A DNA stretch of 64,000 nucleotides from Candidatus Caldilinea saccharophila (GTDB lineage: Bacteria > Chloroflexota > Anaerolineae > Caldilineales > Caldilineaceae): NCBI GenBank assembly GCA_016710365.1, contig JADJVW010000015.1, forward strand, positions 62,001 through 126,000. Direction: 5' to 3'. Position numbers and translations under genes: made by a program. Position 1 is the first letter of the stretch. Each line of letters begins with the position of its first letter. A model generated the notes under the pieces. That model was not told the DNA's origin, made no database searches, and was given only the letters and a program-made list of their open reading frames with translations. Shown one piece after another: positions 38,408 to 48,542 of the stretch.

Positions 38408-40285
38408 ATGAGCGGCGTTTATGGAATTGCAGATATTCACCAGATAGAAGACATGGCCTGTTTGTTGGGCGCCATGACAAAATCGCTCACCCACTACCCC
38501 TGGTATCTGAACGATGAATATAGCGATCCGGTGGCAGGTGTAGGGCTTGCGCGAGTCGGGATCGGCGTTTTCAACCGCCAACCTCAGCCTGTGCATGACG
38601 CCAGCGGCGCCATTACCCTTGTCTTCACCGGCGAACTGACGCACAGCGCTACACTGCGGTCTGCTGTCCGGCAGGCCGGGGGCCAACTGCGCAATGAGAC
38701 GGATGAAGAACTGTTGCTGGCTGCCTATGCTTTGTGGGGTGCGGCTGCCGTAGAAAAATTGCAGGGACAGTTCGTACTTGCGCTGCTGGATCGGCGCAGC
38801 CACGAACTCTTTCTCATCAATGACCGCTTTGGCCTGTATCCAACCTACTACAGCGTCGATGCGGATCGGCTGATCTTTGCCCCAGAGGTGAAGGCGGTCC
38901 TGACGCATCAAACCGTTGCGCCCACCTTGCGCGACGATGCCTTGGCCGAGTACTTTCGCTTTCAGCGACTGCTGGGGACAAAAACCTTCTTTACAGGCAT
39001 CGAGCTTTTGCCACCTGCTGCGATCTTGCGCTTCAATATACGCACGGGCGCCACGACGCTTACCCGTTACTGGGACATGGGGCAGGCGCCGCCCGTATCG
39101 CCTACGATTTCGCTGGACGAGGCGATTGAAGAGGGCGCACGATTGCTTACGCGCGCCACCGAAGACGCCATGCGCGGCGATTGGCGCATCGGCGTCTACC
39201 TGAGCGGCGGGTTGGACAGCCGCGCCATTGCGGCTATGTTGGCGGAACAGGGCTGCAAATTGCAGACCTTCACCTTTGGCCAGCCTGGTTGCCGGGATGA
39301 GCATTATGCCCGACAGATCGCTGCAGCAATTCACGCGCACCATCATTATTACCCGTACCACAGCGGGGGGTGGATCGAGCAGTTTGCGCCGACCCATGTC
39401 CGGCTTGCTGAAGGGTTCCACTCCTGGCTGCACATGCACGGCATCAACATGCTGGGCGACGTGCGGCAGCATATTGACGTTAACGTGTCGGGGTTGGGTG
39501 ACCTATTGTGGCCCGATGCAAATTTCACGCCGCCTCACCTGATTGGGGCGCCGGATGACATTGCATTTTCGTCGATCCTTTTTGAGTTGTACCATCAGAA
39601 ATACAGTTGGCCCGGCCTGACCTATGCGGATGAACGCATCTTGTACACCGACGCGTACCATCCCCGGCTGGCCGGCTTGGCGTATGATAGTTTTATGACG
39701 GAACTCAGCGGCTACACGCACCTGCCTTTTTCGATCCGGGCCGCGGCCTTCAACCTGACCAATCATTTTGCCCGCCATCTTGTCTATCACTGTGTGACGG
39801 GGCGATCGCATGTCGAGTATCGGCTGCCTTACTTCGACATGGCCTTGCTCACCTTTGCCTATGGGCTGCCGGCGCATATCAGCATGGAAAGACGCGTGCA
39901 GAAAGGCATCATTGCGCGTTATCTGCCGCGCGTGGCGCGGATTCCGGCCACGAACGACGATCTCCCGATCATGGAGGGGGTGCGCTCGAAACGAGTGGCG
40001 AAGCTGCTGAAAGAAGTGCAGCAGCACGCGACTCAGTTCATTGCGCCGGCCTCTGCCCGGCGGTCAAGTCTCTATGCGGACTATGAAGGGTGGCTGCGCA
40101 CCGATCTGCGTTCGTGGGCGGAGTCGATCCTGTTTGATCAACGCACGTTGGACCGTGGCATCTTTTCACGCGCAGCGCTTACCTCGCTCTGGTCGCGACA
40201 TTTGGGGGGCAACGAGCTTTGGACGGTCGGCAAGTTGGCGTCGATCATCACCTTTGAGATGACGATGCGAGCTTTTGGCCAATAA
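38408..40285 (+). CDS. Second asparagine-synthetase-like amide ligase without glutaminase cysteine
   Basis: ATG 38408 is chosen because it gives the family N-terminus MSGVYGIADI; nine upstream codons in the frame are also open. The 625-residue paralogue of the previous gene again has Ser for Cys at position 2, and LVFTGELTHS in place of the N-G-E-I-Y-N loop. ETDEELLLAAY (about residue 97) retains the acidic T-D-x-E. SGGLDS is at residues 266-271. The last 120 residues of both proteins are alike (YADYEGWLRTDLRSWAESIL here, SDYENWLRAELREWAESIL there), showing duplication. Conservation of Ser2 in both copies argues against random decay. Confidence 0.82.
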   Translation: MSGVYGIADIHQIEDMACLLGAMTKSLTHYPWYLNDEYSDPVAGVGLARVGIGVFNRQPQPVHDASGAITLVFTGELTHSATLRSAVRQAGGQLRNETDEELLLAAYALWGAAAVEKLQGQFVLALLDRRSHELFLINDRFGLYPTYYSVDADRLIFAPEVKAVLTHQTVAPTLRDDALAEYFRFQRLLGTKTFFTGIELLPPAAILRFNIRTGATTLTRYWDMGQAPPVSPTISLDEAIEEGARLLTRATEDAMRGDWRIGVYLSGGLDSRAIAAMLAEQGCKLQTFTFGQPGCRDEHYARQIAAAIHAHHHYYPYHSGGWIEQFAPTHVRLAEGFHSWLHMHGINMLGDVRQHIDVNVSGLGDLLWPDANFTPPHLIGAPDDIAFSSILFELYHQKYSWPGLTYADERILYTDAYHPRLAGLAYDSFMTELSGYTHLPFSIRAAAFNLTNHFARHLVYHCVTGRSHVEYRLPYFDMALLTFAYGLPAHISMERRVQKGIIARYLPRVARIPATNDDLPIMEGVRSKRVAKLLKEVQQHATQFIAPASARRSSLYADYEGWLRTDLRSWAESILFDQRTLDRGIFSRAALTSLWSRHLGGNELWTVGKLASIITFEMTMRAFGQ

Positions 40286-40309
40286 CTTCAGCGCACGCCG
40301 CATTCAGCG

Positions 40310-41836
40310 TTGCGCACTTATGCTTTCGAGGACAATGTGGAACCTGATTCGATAGAGCCTACGGGGGAGGCAGCCGCCGAACGCAGCACCCGGTCTGCGA
40401 CGATTCTCAAAAACGCCTCCATTATCACGCTGGGCGCGATGATGCTCAAGCTGATCAACTTTGTCTACAATGTGGCGGTCGTGCGTCAACTGGGCGATGC
40501 CGGCTATGGACAGTTTGCCACTGTGGTTTCCTTTGTCGGCCTCTTTGGCATTTTTGCCGAGCTGGGCATCTCGCAGTATGTGATGCGCGAGATTGCCCGC
40601 CATCCAGAAAAGAGCAACGATCTTTTCTGGAATCTGGTCTTCATCCGGCTGGCTTTAGCTGCAGTGGGTGTGGCTGGGATTACTGCGGCGGCCGTCGCCT
40701 ATGGCTACCCGCCCGAGTTAGTGCAGGGCGTCGCCCTCTATACGTTGACCTTTGTGTGGGCCTCGCTCCATGCGCCCGTCGAAACCCTGTTGACTGCCAA
40801 CGAGAAGTTCAACTACGTCACCTCCATGTCTGTGGTGGGGCAGATCACTACCATCACCCTGGGCGCTGTGGTGCTCTACAACGACTGGGGCTTCATTGCG
40901 CTGATCGGCGTCGGCCTGATTGCGATGGCGCCACCCACTCTTTTAGGAATTTGGGGCGTGCGGCGCCATCACCTGCTGCACCGACCCATTAGTCTCCACT
41001 TGCGCATGTGGCCGGAGATGATCCGGCGGGGATTGCCCTTCGGCTTCATTTCCCTGTCGCTGACCATTGCCTTCACGGTGGATAGCGTCATGCTCTCGCG
41101 ATTTGAAGCTGCAGAGGTGGTCGGGTGGTATAGCGCTGCCTACAATCTGGCGCGTTCCCTGCTCTTTTTCTTTGATGGCATCAGCGTCGCCATGGTGCCA
41201 ACGCTCTCCCGCGCCTATCTCACCGACACCCACCTGGTGCAGCGCTGGTACTTCCGCTCGGTCAAGGTCATCCTGTTGATGGGGCTTCCGATTGCTACAG
41301 GCAGCACCATTATAGCGCTGCCGCTCTTTCTGTTTTTATATGGAGATCAATACTTGCCCGCCGTATTGGCTTTCCAAATTATCGTCTGGGATGTGCCGCT
41401 GCTTCTGTTCACCAGCTTTTGCGGCAATATGACCACGGTGGTGGGCCAGGAGCGCGCGGCGGCGCGCATTTATTTCTCGGCGGCGATTGCAAATGTGATC
41501 TTGAACTTGCTGCTCATTCCTACCTTCAGTCTCTATGGCGCCGCCGTGGCGACATTGCTCACCGACCTGGCCGCAGCAGTCCAGTTTTATTGGGTGCTGG
41601 GCCGGCGGCTTGAACTGCCCAATCTATCATCGATTGCGGCGCGCGTGGCGCTTTCGTGTGGGAGTATGGCGGCGATTCTGCTGGTGCTACAGTGGGCCGG
41701 CGCTGCGCTGTGGGTGCTGATCCCGGCCGGTATGGTGGTGTATCTCGTGATGGTATTGCTCACCCAGATATTGGATGAAGAGGAGCGAAGACTGGTTGTG
41801 CGTGTGGTCAACCGGCTGGGCTGGTCGCGATCATGA
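40310..41836 (+). CDS. Polysaccharide flippase, Wzx/MATE-like (first copy)
   Basis: A complete 508-residue membrane protein with 12-14 predicted helices. It begins at TTG 40310 (GTG 40337 is an alternative). After a polar N-terminus the family signature appears: ILKNASIITLGAMMLKLINF, VVRQLGDAGYGQFATVVSFV, then DLGI-like ELGISQYVMREIARHP. Wzx proteins move undecaprenyl-diphosphate-linked repeat units across the inner membrane. It follows two AsnB-like genes and shares ATGA with the GT4 gene downstream, forming one unit. Confidence 0.87.
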   Translation: MRTYAFEDNVEPDSIEPTGEAAAERSTRSATILKNASIITLGAMMLKLINFVYNVAVVRQLGDAGYGQFATVVSFVGLFGIFAELGISQYVMREIARHPEKSNDLFWNLVFIRLALAAVGVAGITAAAVAYGYPPELVQGVALYTLTFVWASLHAPVETLLTANEKFNYVTSMSVVGQITTITLGAVVLYNDWGFIALIGVGLIAMAPPTLLGIWGVRRHHLLHRPISLHLRMWPEMIRRGLPFGFISLSLTIAFTVDSVMLSRFEAAEVVGWYSAAYNLARSLLFFFDGISVAMVPTLSRAYLTDTHLVQRWYFRSVKVILLMGLPIATGSTIIALPLFLFLYGDQYLPAVLAFQIIVWDVPLLLFTSFCGNMTTVVGQERAAARIYFSAAIANVILNLLLIPTFSLYGAAVATLLTDLAAAVQFYWVLGRRLELPNLSSIAARVALSCGSMAAILLVLQWAGAALWVLIPAGMVVYLVMVLLTQILDEEERRLVVRVVNRLGWSRS

Positions 41837-43129
41837 AGGTGCTGATCGGCGTCCATCATTTCCCGCCTGTCTACCGCGGTGCAGAATGGCGCGCACATCG
41901 TCTGGCCTCTGCGCTGCAAGAGGCCGGCCATGAGGCATCCGTCATCTGCGTTGAGCGCATCGACGACGCTCAGGCGGCTCCCCTCGCGTACGCGGACGAA
42001 GTTTTCGAAGGGGTGGCGGTGCGGCGGCTCTCTTTTGACCTGGGTGCGGCGCCCGATCCACTGCACTGGGAATACGATAATCTGTGGGTGGGCGAGCATC
42101 TGCGCCAGGTGTTTGACGAGCGGAAGCCCGATCTTTTTCACCTGATCGGCGGTTATCTGCTGACGGGCAGCGCTGCGCGCTGCCCAACAGGCTGGGCTCC
42201 CAACAGTTGTTACGCTGACCGACTTCTGGTTTCTCTGTCGCCGCTTCTCCATGCTGCGCACCGATGGTGCTATCTCCACGCTGCCGATTGACCCGCTGCG
42301 CTGCGCCCGCTGTCTGGGCGAAGAAAAACGACGCTTCCGCTGGCTCGGCAAGCTCGCCCCTGGGCTGATGACGCATTACTGGCGTCAGGAAGGCCGCAAC
42401 GTCAACTACTTCACGCAGCGGCGCGACGATCTGACGCAGCTATTGGCCGCCACTGATCTTGCCATTGCGCCCTCTCGCTTCCTGCGCGATTTTTACATTC
42501 AGGCGGGCATGACGGCGCGGCGTATGGAGTTTTTGCGCCAGGGCCACAAGTTTGGCCATCTGCCGCGCCACACTCTGATCAAGACGCCTGCCGGACGTCT
42601 GCGCATCGGCTATCTCGGTCAATTGGCGCCCCTCAAAGGCGTGCATGTGCTGATCGATGCTGTACGTTCGTTGCCGTCGCTGCCGGTCGATCTGTTTCTT
42701 TATGGGGACTCACAACTCCATTCCGCCTATAGTGCAAAGCTACAGTCGCAGGCGGACGGAGACGAGCGCATTCACCTGATGGGACAATATGAACGGAGGC
42801 AGTTGACATCGATCCTGTGCAACCTGGATGTTACAGTGGTGCCCTCCCTGTGGTATGAGAACAGCCCGAATGTGATCCTGGAAGCGTTCGCCCACGATAC
42901 ACCGGTGATCGCCGCCAATTTTGGCGGCATGGCCGAACTGGTCGAGGATGAATCAAATGGCTTGCACTTTGCAGTGGGCAATGCGTCCGATCTGGCGCGC
43001 CAGTTGCAGCGGCTTGTCGAGGATTCAACGTTGCTGCCGCGGCTGACGGAAGGCGCCGTCAAAACCTCTACGCCGACGGTCGCTGAAGAGATGACCAAAA
43101 TTCTTGCCCTCTACCAATCGCTTCTTTGA
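41833..43129 (+). CDS. GT4 glycosyltransferase, frameshifted
   Basis: The GT-B enzyme starts KVLIGVHHFPPVYRGAEWRA, typical of GT4 family members with a glycine-poor N-terminal loop. Near 42179 one base is missing in a GC repeat (gcgcgctgcc); restored reading gives QAGLPTVVTLTDFWFLC. A short Cys cluster, DPLRCARCLGEEK, follows, as in many GT4 enzymes of this type. The donor-site segment is VVPSLWYENSPNVILEAFAH with the E-x7-E pattern, then GGMAELVEDESNG. The repaired product is about 432 residues. It is closely similar in layout to the next GT gene, including the DxxRCxRC region. Confidence 0.8.
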
Positions 43130-43344
43130 CGCCCTCCAGCCCTCTGCATTACCGGAGCCATCCACGGCAGCCGGTGCGATCATCACGAGATTAACAGCAT
43201 AACGTAACGTTTCTATAGATCAACCCATGTTATGATTTCCATCGGTAAGGTTTGATCCGCCAAAACCATTGCCTGCCCCGTTGTTTCTGAGCGGCGGCAG
43301 AGAGATGGAAGGGCAAATGGGAAGGAAAGTGGTAAAGTACGGAC

Positions 43345-44676
43345 ATGAAAATCGTTTTGCCGGTGCATCACTTCCCACCTCGATATTCTGCCGGCGCCGA
43401 GTTGTACACTTACCGCCTTGCCCGTTGGCTGCAGGCGCACGGGCATGAAGTAGAGGTGATCGCCATCGAGTCGATCGACAGCGGAAGCCCCTCGCAGATC
43501 GAGGCAACGCATGATCACTACGATGGGATTCCGGTGTGGCGGTTGAGTTTCAACCTTCTGAACGCCCCCCAGCGCCGACGTTGGGAGTTCGACAACGAGT
43601 TGCTGGGTGAATGGTTTGAGGGTTACTTTTGTCGCCAGCGTCCCGATGTCGCCCATTTTCAGGCCGGTTATCTCCTGGGCGTCGCGCCAATTTTGCCGCC
43701 CATCGGCAACAAGTCCCGATCGTATTGACCTTGCACGACTATTGGTATCTGTGTCCGCAGCACACCCTGCTGCGCAGCGACGGCGCGCTCTGTGCCAAGG
43801 CCGGATGATCCGATGACGTGCGCCCGCTGCCGGATGTGGAGCAGCATGCCTCACGCGCGCTGGGGGCAAGCACTGAGTCCATCCGTGCGTTCGATGGTGG
43901 AGAAGTTGCCATTGGGTGCTGACGCCGCGCTGATGGCGTTGCGCCGGGCGCGAATAAGCGCCGCCTTGCATTGTGTGACAATGATAGTTGCGCCCTCCCA
44001 GTTTATGTACAACCAATTTGAACCGATGGTGGAAGCAGGCAAGCTTGTCTTTTCAAGGATTGGCTTTAATGACGAGCGGCTGCACCATAACGAACAACGA
44101 GGAACCGGCGCAACGCTTCGCTTTGGCTATATCGGGCAGATTGCTCAGCATAAGGGCGTCCACGTGCTGATTGATGCATTTAAGCGGCTCAATACGTCAC
44201 AAAAATCGGCCGAACTCCACATCTGGGGTGGGCTTGAAGTCGAGCCCGCCTATACATTGAAGTTACGCAAACTGGCAGCCGAAAATCCGCGCATCGTGTT
44301 GCACGGGCGTTTTGAGAGCAACCGGTTGGGCGAGGTTCTCGATACGTTTGACTATGGCGTCGTGCCTTCCATCTGGTTTGAAAACAGCCCGTTTTCGATC
44401 CTGGAAGCATACGCGGCCGGCATCCCTGTCATTGCCTCGAACCTGGGCGGCATGGCGGAGCTGGTCAACGACGATCAGGACGGCAAGCTCTTCGCCGCGG
44501 GGGATGCCAAGGATCTTGCCGGAAAGATGCAGAACATCCTGGATGACAACGCGCTGAATGCTCGACTTCAGCAGGGCGCCAGACAAAGGATTGTGCGCAA
44601 CATTGATTCCGAAATGGAGCAGGTGCTGGACATCTATCATAGTGTCGCACTGCTGGATCGAATCGTCACACTGTAG
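43345..44676 (+). CDS. GT4 glycosyltransferase, two compensating frameshifts
   Basis: The start KIVLPVHHFPPRYSAGAELY parallels the preceding GT4 gene. The frame is lost near 43695 (after APIL) and regained near 43803; between them the correct reading is VPIVLTLHDYWYLCPQHTLL in another frame. The Cys cluster MTCARCRMW follows, then the donor-site motif VPSIWFENSPFSILEAYAAG and GGMAELVNDDQDG. The repaired product has about 444 residues. Because the first and last frames agree, the two errors cancel. It is the first gene of a long, tightly packed unit that runs to 58000. Confidence 0.78.
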
Positions 44677-44682
44677 GAGACT

Positions 44683-46133
44683 ATGTCCAAATTTTCAAGA
44701 ACGGTTGCGCGCAACTCTGCCTTCGGCATGGCTGCACATGTGACGATCAAAGTTATTTCTTTCACCTTCACCGTGCTTGTGATCCGGCGCCTGGGCGCTG
44801 AAATCTATGGGCAGTATGCCGCGGTGCTTGCCTTCGGTGCTGTTTTTGTCTTTTTTGCCGACCTCGGCCTCAGCCCCTATACCGTGCGTGAGGTGGCTCG
44901 GCTGCGCGACCGGCCAGATGGCAAGGAGCAGATTGAAAGGCTTTTTGGTAGTGTGCTAGGGCTGCGCTTTCTGCTCTCGCTGGGCGCCGCCATCGCCATT
45001 ATCACCACCGCCTGGCTCACTGGGCGACCAACCGAGATGATCATCGGCGTGGCGCTGGGTACGATTGGATTGGTGATCTATAGCGTGCAAGGCGCCACCG
45101 AGTCGGTGCTCGCCGGCCACGAACGGATCGACATTGCCGCGGCGCCCAAGTGGTGCATCAGGTCACTTTTGTCCTGCTCGGCACGCTGGCGCTGCTCTCG
45201 GCCACTGGCTATTACGGGCTGATCTTTGCCAACCTTGCCGGCATCATCTTGATGACGCTGGTCTGCTGGCAGGGCGTCCGCCGCCTTGGCGTGCGGCCCA
45301 CATTGCCGATGCCGTCACTCTGGCTGGCGCTGCTGCGCGCCAGCATCCCCTTCGGTGTGATTGGCTTCACGCTGGGTCTCTCCTACAAGTTCGACACGAT
45401 CCTGCTCAACATCTATGCCGGCGACACGGCGACTGGCTACTACAACTCGGCCTACAATCTGATCTTTTCGGTGTTGGTGATCTCAAATGTGGTCAACACC
45501 GCGCTCTATCCGTCGCTGGCGCGCCAGTCGGTGACGCGGCCGGAGACGTTGCCGGCAATCCAGCAGCGCATGTTGCGTTATCTGCTGCTGATCGCATTGC
45601 CCATCACCGTTGGCGGGTCGGTGCTGGCGCCGTACATGATTGGCTTCCTGTATGGCGTCGATTATGCAGCGGCGGCGCTGCCGCTTTCAATCCTGATCTG
45701 GGTGATTCCCTTTATGTTTGTCACCGAGTTTTTGGGTTATGTCATCGTGGTGAATGGCGCGGAGCGGCGCGTTGCATGGGCTATTGCCTTGAGCACCACG
45801 ATCAATGTCGGCCTCAACGTGCTCTTGATTCCGATCTATGGAATCTTGGCGGCTGCCCTGCTAACCGTCTTCACCGAGGCCGTCCTGCTTTCTCAATATG
45901 CCTGGGTGTTGCGCGACAAGCTACGGGTAATGGATTGGAACCTGACTCTGCTGCGCCCGGCGCTTGCAGCCCTACTCATGGGCGGCATTGTCTATTGGCT
46001 CCGCGATCTTTACCTGCCGCTGGATATCATGGTGGGCGCCGTCGTCTATCTGGCGTTGTTGTTTGCGCTAGGCGTGGTGGGACGTCCGGAGTTCGACCTG
46101 CTGCAAAACCTGCGTCGTCAGCAAGCTGGGTAG
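44683..46133 (+). CDS. Polysaccharide flippase, Wzx/MATE-like (second copy), frameshifted
   Basis: The start KFSRTVARNSAFGMAAHVTI, then VLVIRRLGAEIYGQYAAVLA and DLGLSPYTVREVARL are the same signatures as in the flippase at 40310. The frame changes near 45147 (gcggcgcccaag), where one added base gives AAAAQVVHQVTFVLLGTLAL. The repaired length is about 483 residues with 12 or more helices. Two flippases in one locus suggest two repeat-unit types or two carriers. Confidence 0.82.
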
Positions 46134-46311
46134 ATGTGAACGTTTGCACCAGGTTTCAGCCTCACGGCAACCATTTGCCTGCTTCCTACGCTCCAGATGG
46201 TGCAAATCCCGTCAACCTGTAAGCGAACCGAAAGCGCACAAAGGCTACTTGCGTGTACAATAGCTTGTAGTGCGCATGGCTGTTTTGTATTTTCAGTAGT
46301 TCATGATTTGG

Positions 46312-46369
46312 TCTCACACGAAGACACAAAGGCGCAAAGTTGAAGATGGCGCCCTTTGTGTTCTTGGTG
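46312..46369. repeat. Hairpin repeat with TCTCAC opening and CTTTGTG closing
   Basis: Arms 46317-46335 and 46349-46369 pair imperfectly (cacgaagacacaaaggcgc with its near complement), loop of 13 bases. It lies in the 280-bp gap between the second flippase and the next GT and resembles the element at 12821-12896. The gap also carries a possible -10, TACAAT, at 46256. Confidence 0.6.
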
Positions 46370-46413
46370 GCTGGTGCGGAGATGGCGACGCGCCGGCAAA
46401 GGGAAGCAGTGCT

Positions 46414-47586
46414 ATGAGGATTGGCGTTGACGCAAGATATCTCTCGCATGGCCTCGTCGGTGGGGTTCACACCTACCTCACACTGTTGGCGCCGGCGCTT
46501 ATCGCGCGTGCGCGCGATGCCGAAATTTTTCTCTACGCCGACGCCAAAGCGCCTTTTGAACTGGATCTGGCGACTTTGCCCGCCAATGTAACGGTGCGGC
46601 TCCTCCCCTATCGCAATGCGTTGTCGGCGCTGAAGCTGGATTGGACGCTGCGCGACGCCATGGCGCAGGATCATCTGGATGTCGCCCATTTCCCGGCCAA
46701 CTTTGGCTTTGCCCCGCGCGGGGTGCGCAGCGTGATCACGCTCCACGATGCGATCAACATCTTGCCGCTGTGGGAAATTCTGGCCGGACACGAGAAGCGC
46801 CCCCAGACCATGGCGATGATGACCTATCTACATGTTGTCTCGACGCTCGCCTTGCGCCGCGCCGATGCGGTAATCACCGTGTCGGAATATTCCAAGCGCG
46901 AGATTGTACGTCGCAGCGGGCTGCCGGCTGACCGTGTCATCCCGGTGCTCTACGGCCCATCCTCTCTGTTTCATCGCATCGAGGATCGGGCGCGGCTCGA
47001 CGAGGTGTGCGCACGTCTGGCAGTGCGGCCGCCGTTTCTACTGGCCGACGCCATCAAAAATCCGGCAGTGATCGCCCGTGCCTGGCCTCAATTGCCTGAT
47101 GAACTGCGTGCTAAATACAAAGTGCTCTTTTTCTCGCGGCGCATTGAGCCGCCCGCCGCCGTGCAGGAGATGGTGACCGCCGGCCATGCACAGGTGCTGA
47201 TCCGGCCCGAACGCACCGATCTGGCCGCGCTCTACAACCTGGCCGATGGCTTTCTTTTTCCGTCGCTCTACGAAGGGCTGGGCCTGCCGCCGATCGAGGC
47301 GATGAAATGTGGCGCGCCCGTGATCGCATCGGATCGCGGCTCAGTGCCGGAAGTGGTAGGCGATGCAGGCATTGTGATTGACGCGGTCGATGATGAAGCG
47401 CTGGCCACCGCCATTACGCGCCTGTTGCAGGATTACACTTTTCATCGTGAGTTGCAGATGCGCGGCTTTGTCCGCGCCGAGGAATTTAGCTGGCCCAAGC
47501 CCGCCGATCGGACGCTGGAGGTCTATCGCTATGCATTGGGCGCGCCGGCTGGCGATCGTGCAAAAACCGCGCGGGCGATCACATGA
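46414..47586 (+). CDS. GT4 glycosyltransferase
   Basis: ATG 46414 gives the expected N-terminus RIGVDARYLSHGLVGGVHTY; 37 upstream codons are open but lie in the hairpin repeat. The 390-residue product is intact. FAPRGVRSVITLHDAINI, RADAVITVSEYSKREIVRRS, LFPSLYEGLGLPPIEAMKCG (the E-x7-E donor-site motif) and SDRGSVPEVVGDAGIVIDA are classical GT4 segments of the mannosyl/glucosyl-transferase group. It overlaps the next gene by ATGA. Confidence 0.87.
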   Translation: MRIGVDARYLSHGLVGGVHTYLTLLAPALIARARDAEIFLYADAKAPFELDLATLPANVTVRLLPYRNALSALKLDWTLRDAMAQDHLDVAHFPANFGFAPRGVRSVITLHDAINILPLWEILAGHEKRPQTMAMMTYLHVVSTLALRRADAVITVSEYSKREIVRRSGLPADRVIPVLYGPSSLFHRIEDRARLDEVCARLAVRPPFLLADAIKNPAVIARAWPQLPDELRAKYKVLFFSRRIEPPAAVQEMVTAGHAQVLIRPERTDLAALYNLADGFLFPSLYEGLGLPPIEAMKCGAPVIASDRGSVPEVVGDAGIVIDAVDDEALATAITRLLQDYTFHRELQMRGFVRAEEFSWPKPADRTLEVYRYALGAPAGDRAKTARAIT

Positions 47587-48532
47587 CGGAAGCAAGCAAT
47601 GCTGCGCGATGCGATACCCAAGCCAATCCACCATCGGTGTGGTGCATTGTGCTGGCCTAGAACGGCATTGACCTGACACTCGGATGTCTGCGTTCGCTGC
47701 GCGCACAGACCTATCCGAATCTGCACCTGCTGGTCGTGGACAACGCATCCACCGATGGCACGGCGGCTGTCCTGCGGGCAGAGGCGCCCGATGTGACGCT
47801 GCTGGTGGCGCCTGGCAACCTTGGCTACGCGGGCGGCAACAATCTGGGAATGCGCTATGCGCTAGATCGTGGCGCCGACCTGCTCTTCTTGATCAACAAC
47901 GATACGCGGCTCGATCCCGGCTGTGTCGCGGCGCTGGTTTCCGAAAGCCAACGGTTGCCACGTTGCGGCGCCGTCGGGCCGATGGTCTACACGTGGGACA
48001 ACTGGGAGACGATCTCTTCGGCGGGCGGCGTGGTGGCATGGGCGGCGGCCGACGCCATCAATGTCGGCGCCGGCGAGGTGGATCACGGCCAGTATCCAGC
48101 GCGCCGCGTGGATTTCGTCAATGGCTGTGGCATCATGGTCTCGCGTCGCGCTATCGAGCAAGTCGGTCTGATCGATGAACGTTTTTTCATGTATTGGGAA
48201 GAGACTGATTGGTGTGCGCGGATGCGCGAAGCGGGACTGGATGTGCGTTTCCAGCCGACAGCTAAAATGCAGCATAAGGCGCCATTGACCTGGCGCACGC
48301 AGAGTCCAACTACGCTCTATTACACGGGACGGAATCGGCTTTTTTTTTTGCCATCCATACACGTGGTATGGAACGGGTCAGCATCTTGTTGGGAGCAACG
48401 AAAGGGTTGATCCACGGCGTCATTCACAATCGTCGCACGGGCAACCTGCCTGCTTCGCGGGCGGCGCGCTACGCGCTGATCGATGGTATTTCGCGGCGGT
48501 GGGGTAAACGGACGTTGGCGGTTTCCAAATAA
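47583..48532 (+). CDS. GT2 rhamnosyltransferase-like glycosyltransferase, in-frame stop and frameshift
   Basis: From ATG 47583 the frame reads to a TAG at 47658-47660, where relatives have the W of the V-x-W-N-G motif; TGG to TAG explains it, and NGIDLTLGCLRSLRAQTYPN continues in the same frame. Typical GT2 segments follow: VVDNASTDGTAAVLRAE, FLINNDTRLDPG (N-D-x as DxD), FMYWEETDWCARMREAG. The run of ten T at 48340-48349 shifts the frame; the other frame gives AIHTRGMERVSILLGATKGL and ends just before the next gene. The repaired length is about 316 residues. Confidence 0.77.
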
Positions 48533-48542
48533 GGAGCGAAAT

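Noticed and set aside
36249..40285. Lasso-peptide or other RiPP cluster based on AsnB-like proteins
   Set aside because: No precursor peptide, leader peptidase or RiPP transporter is nearby; the neighbours are glycan genes.
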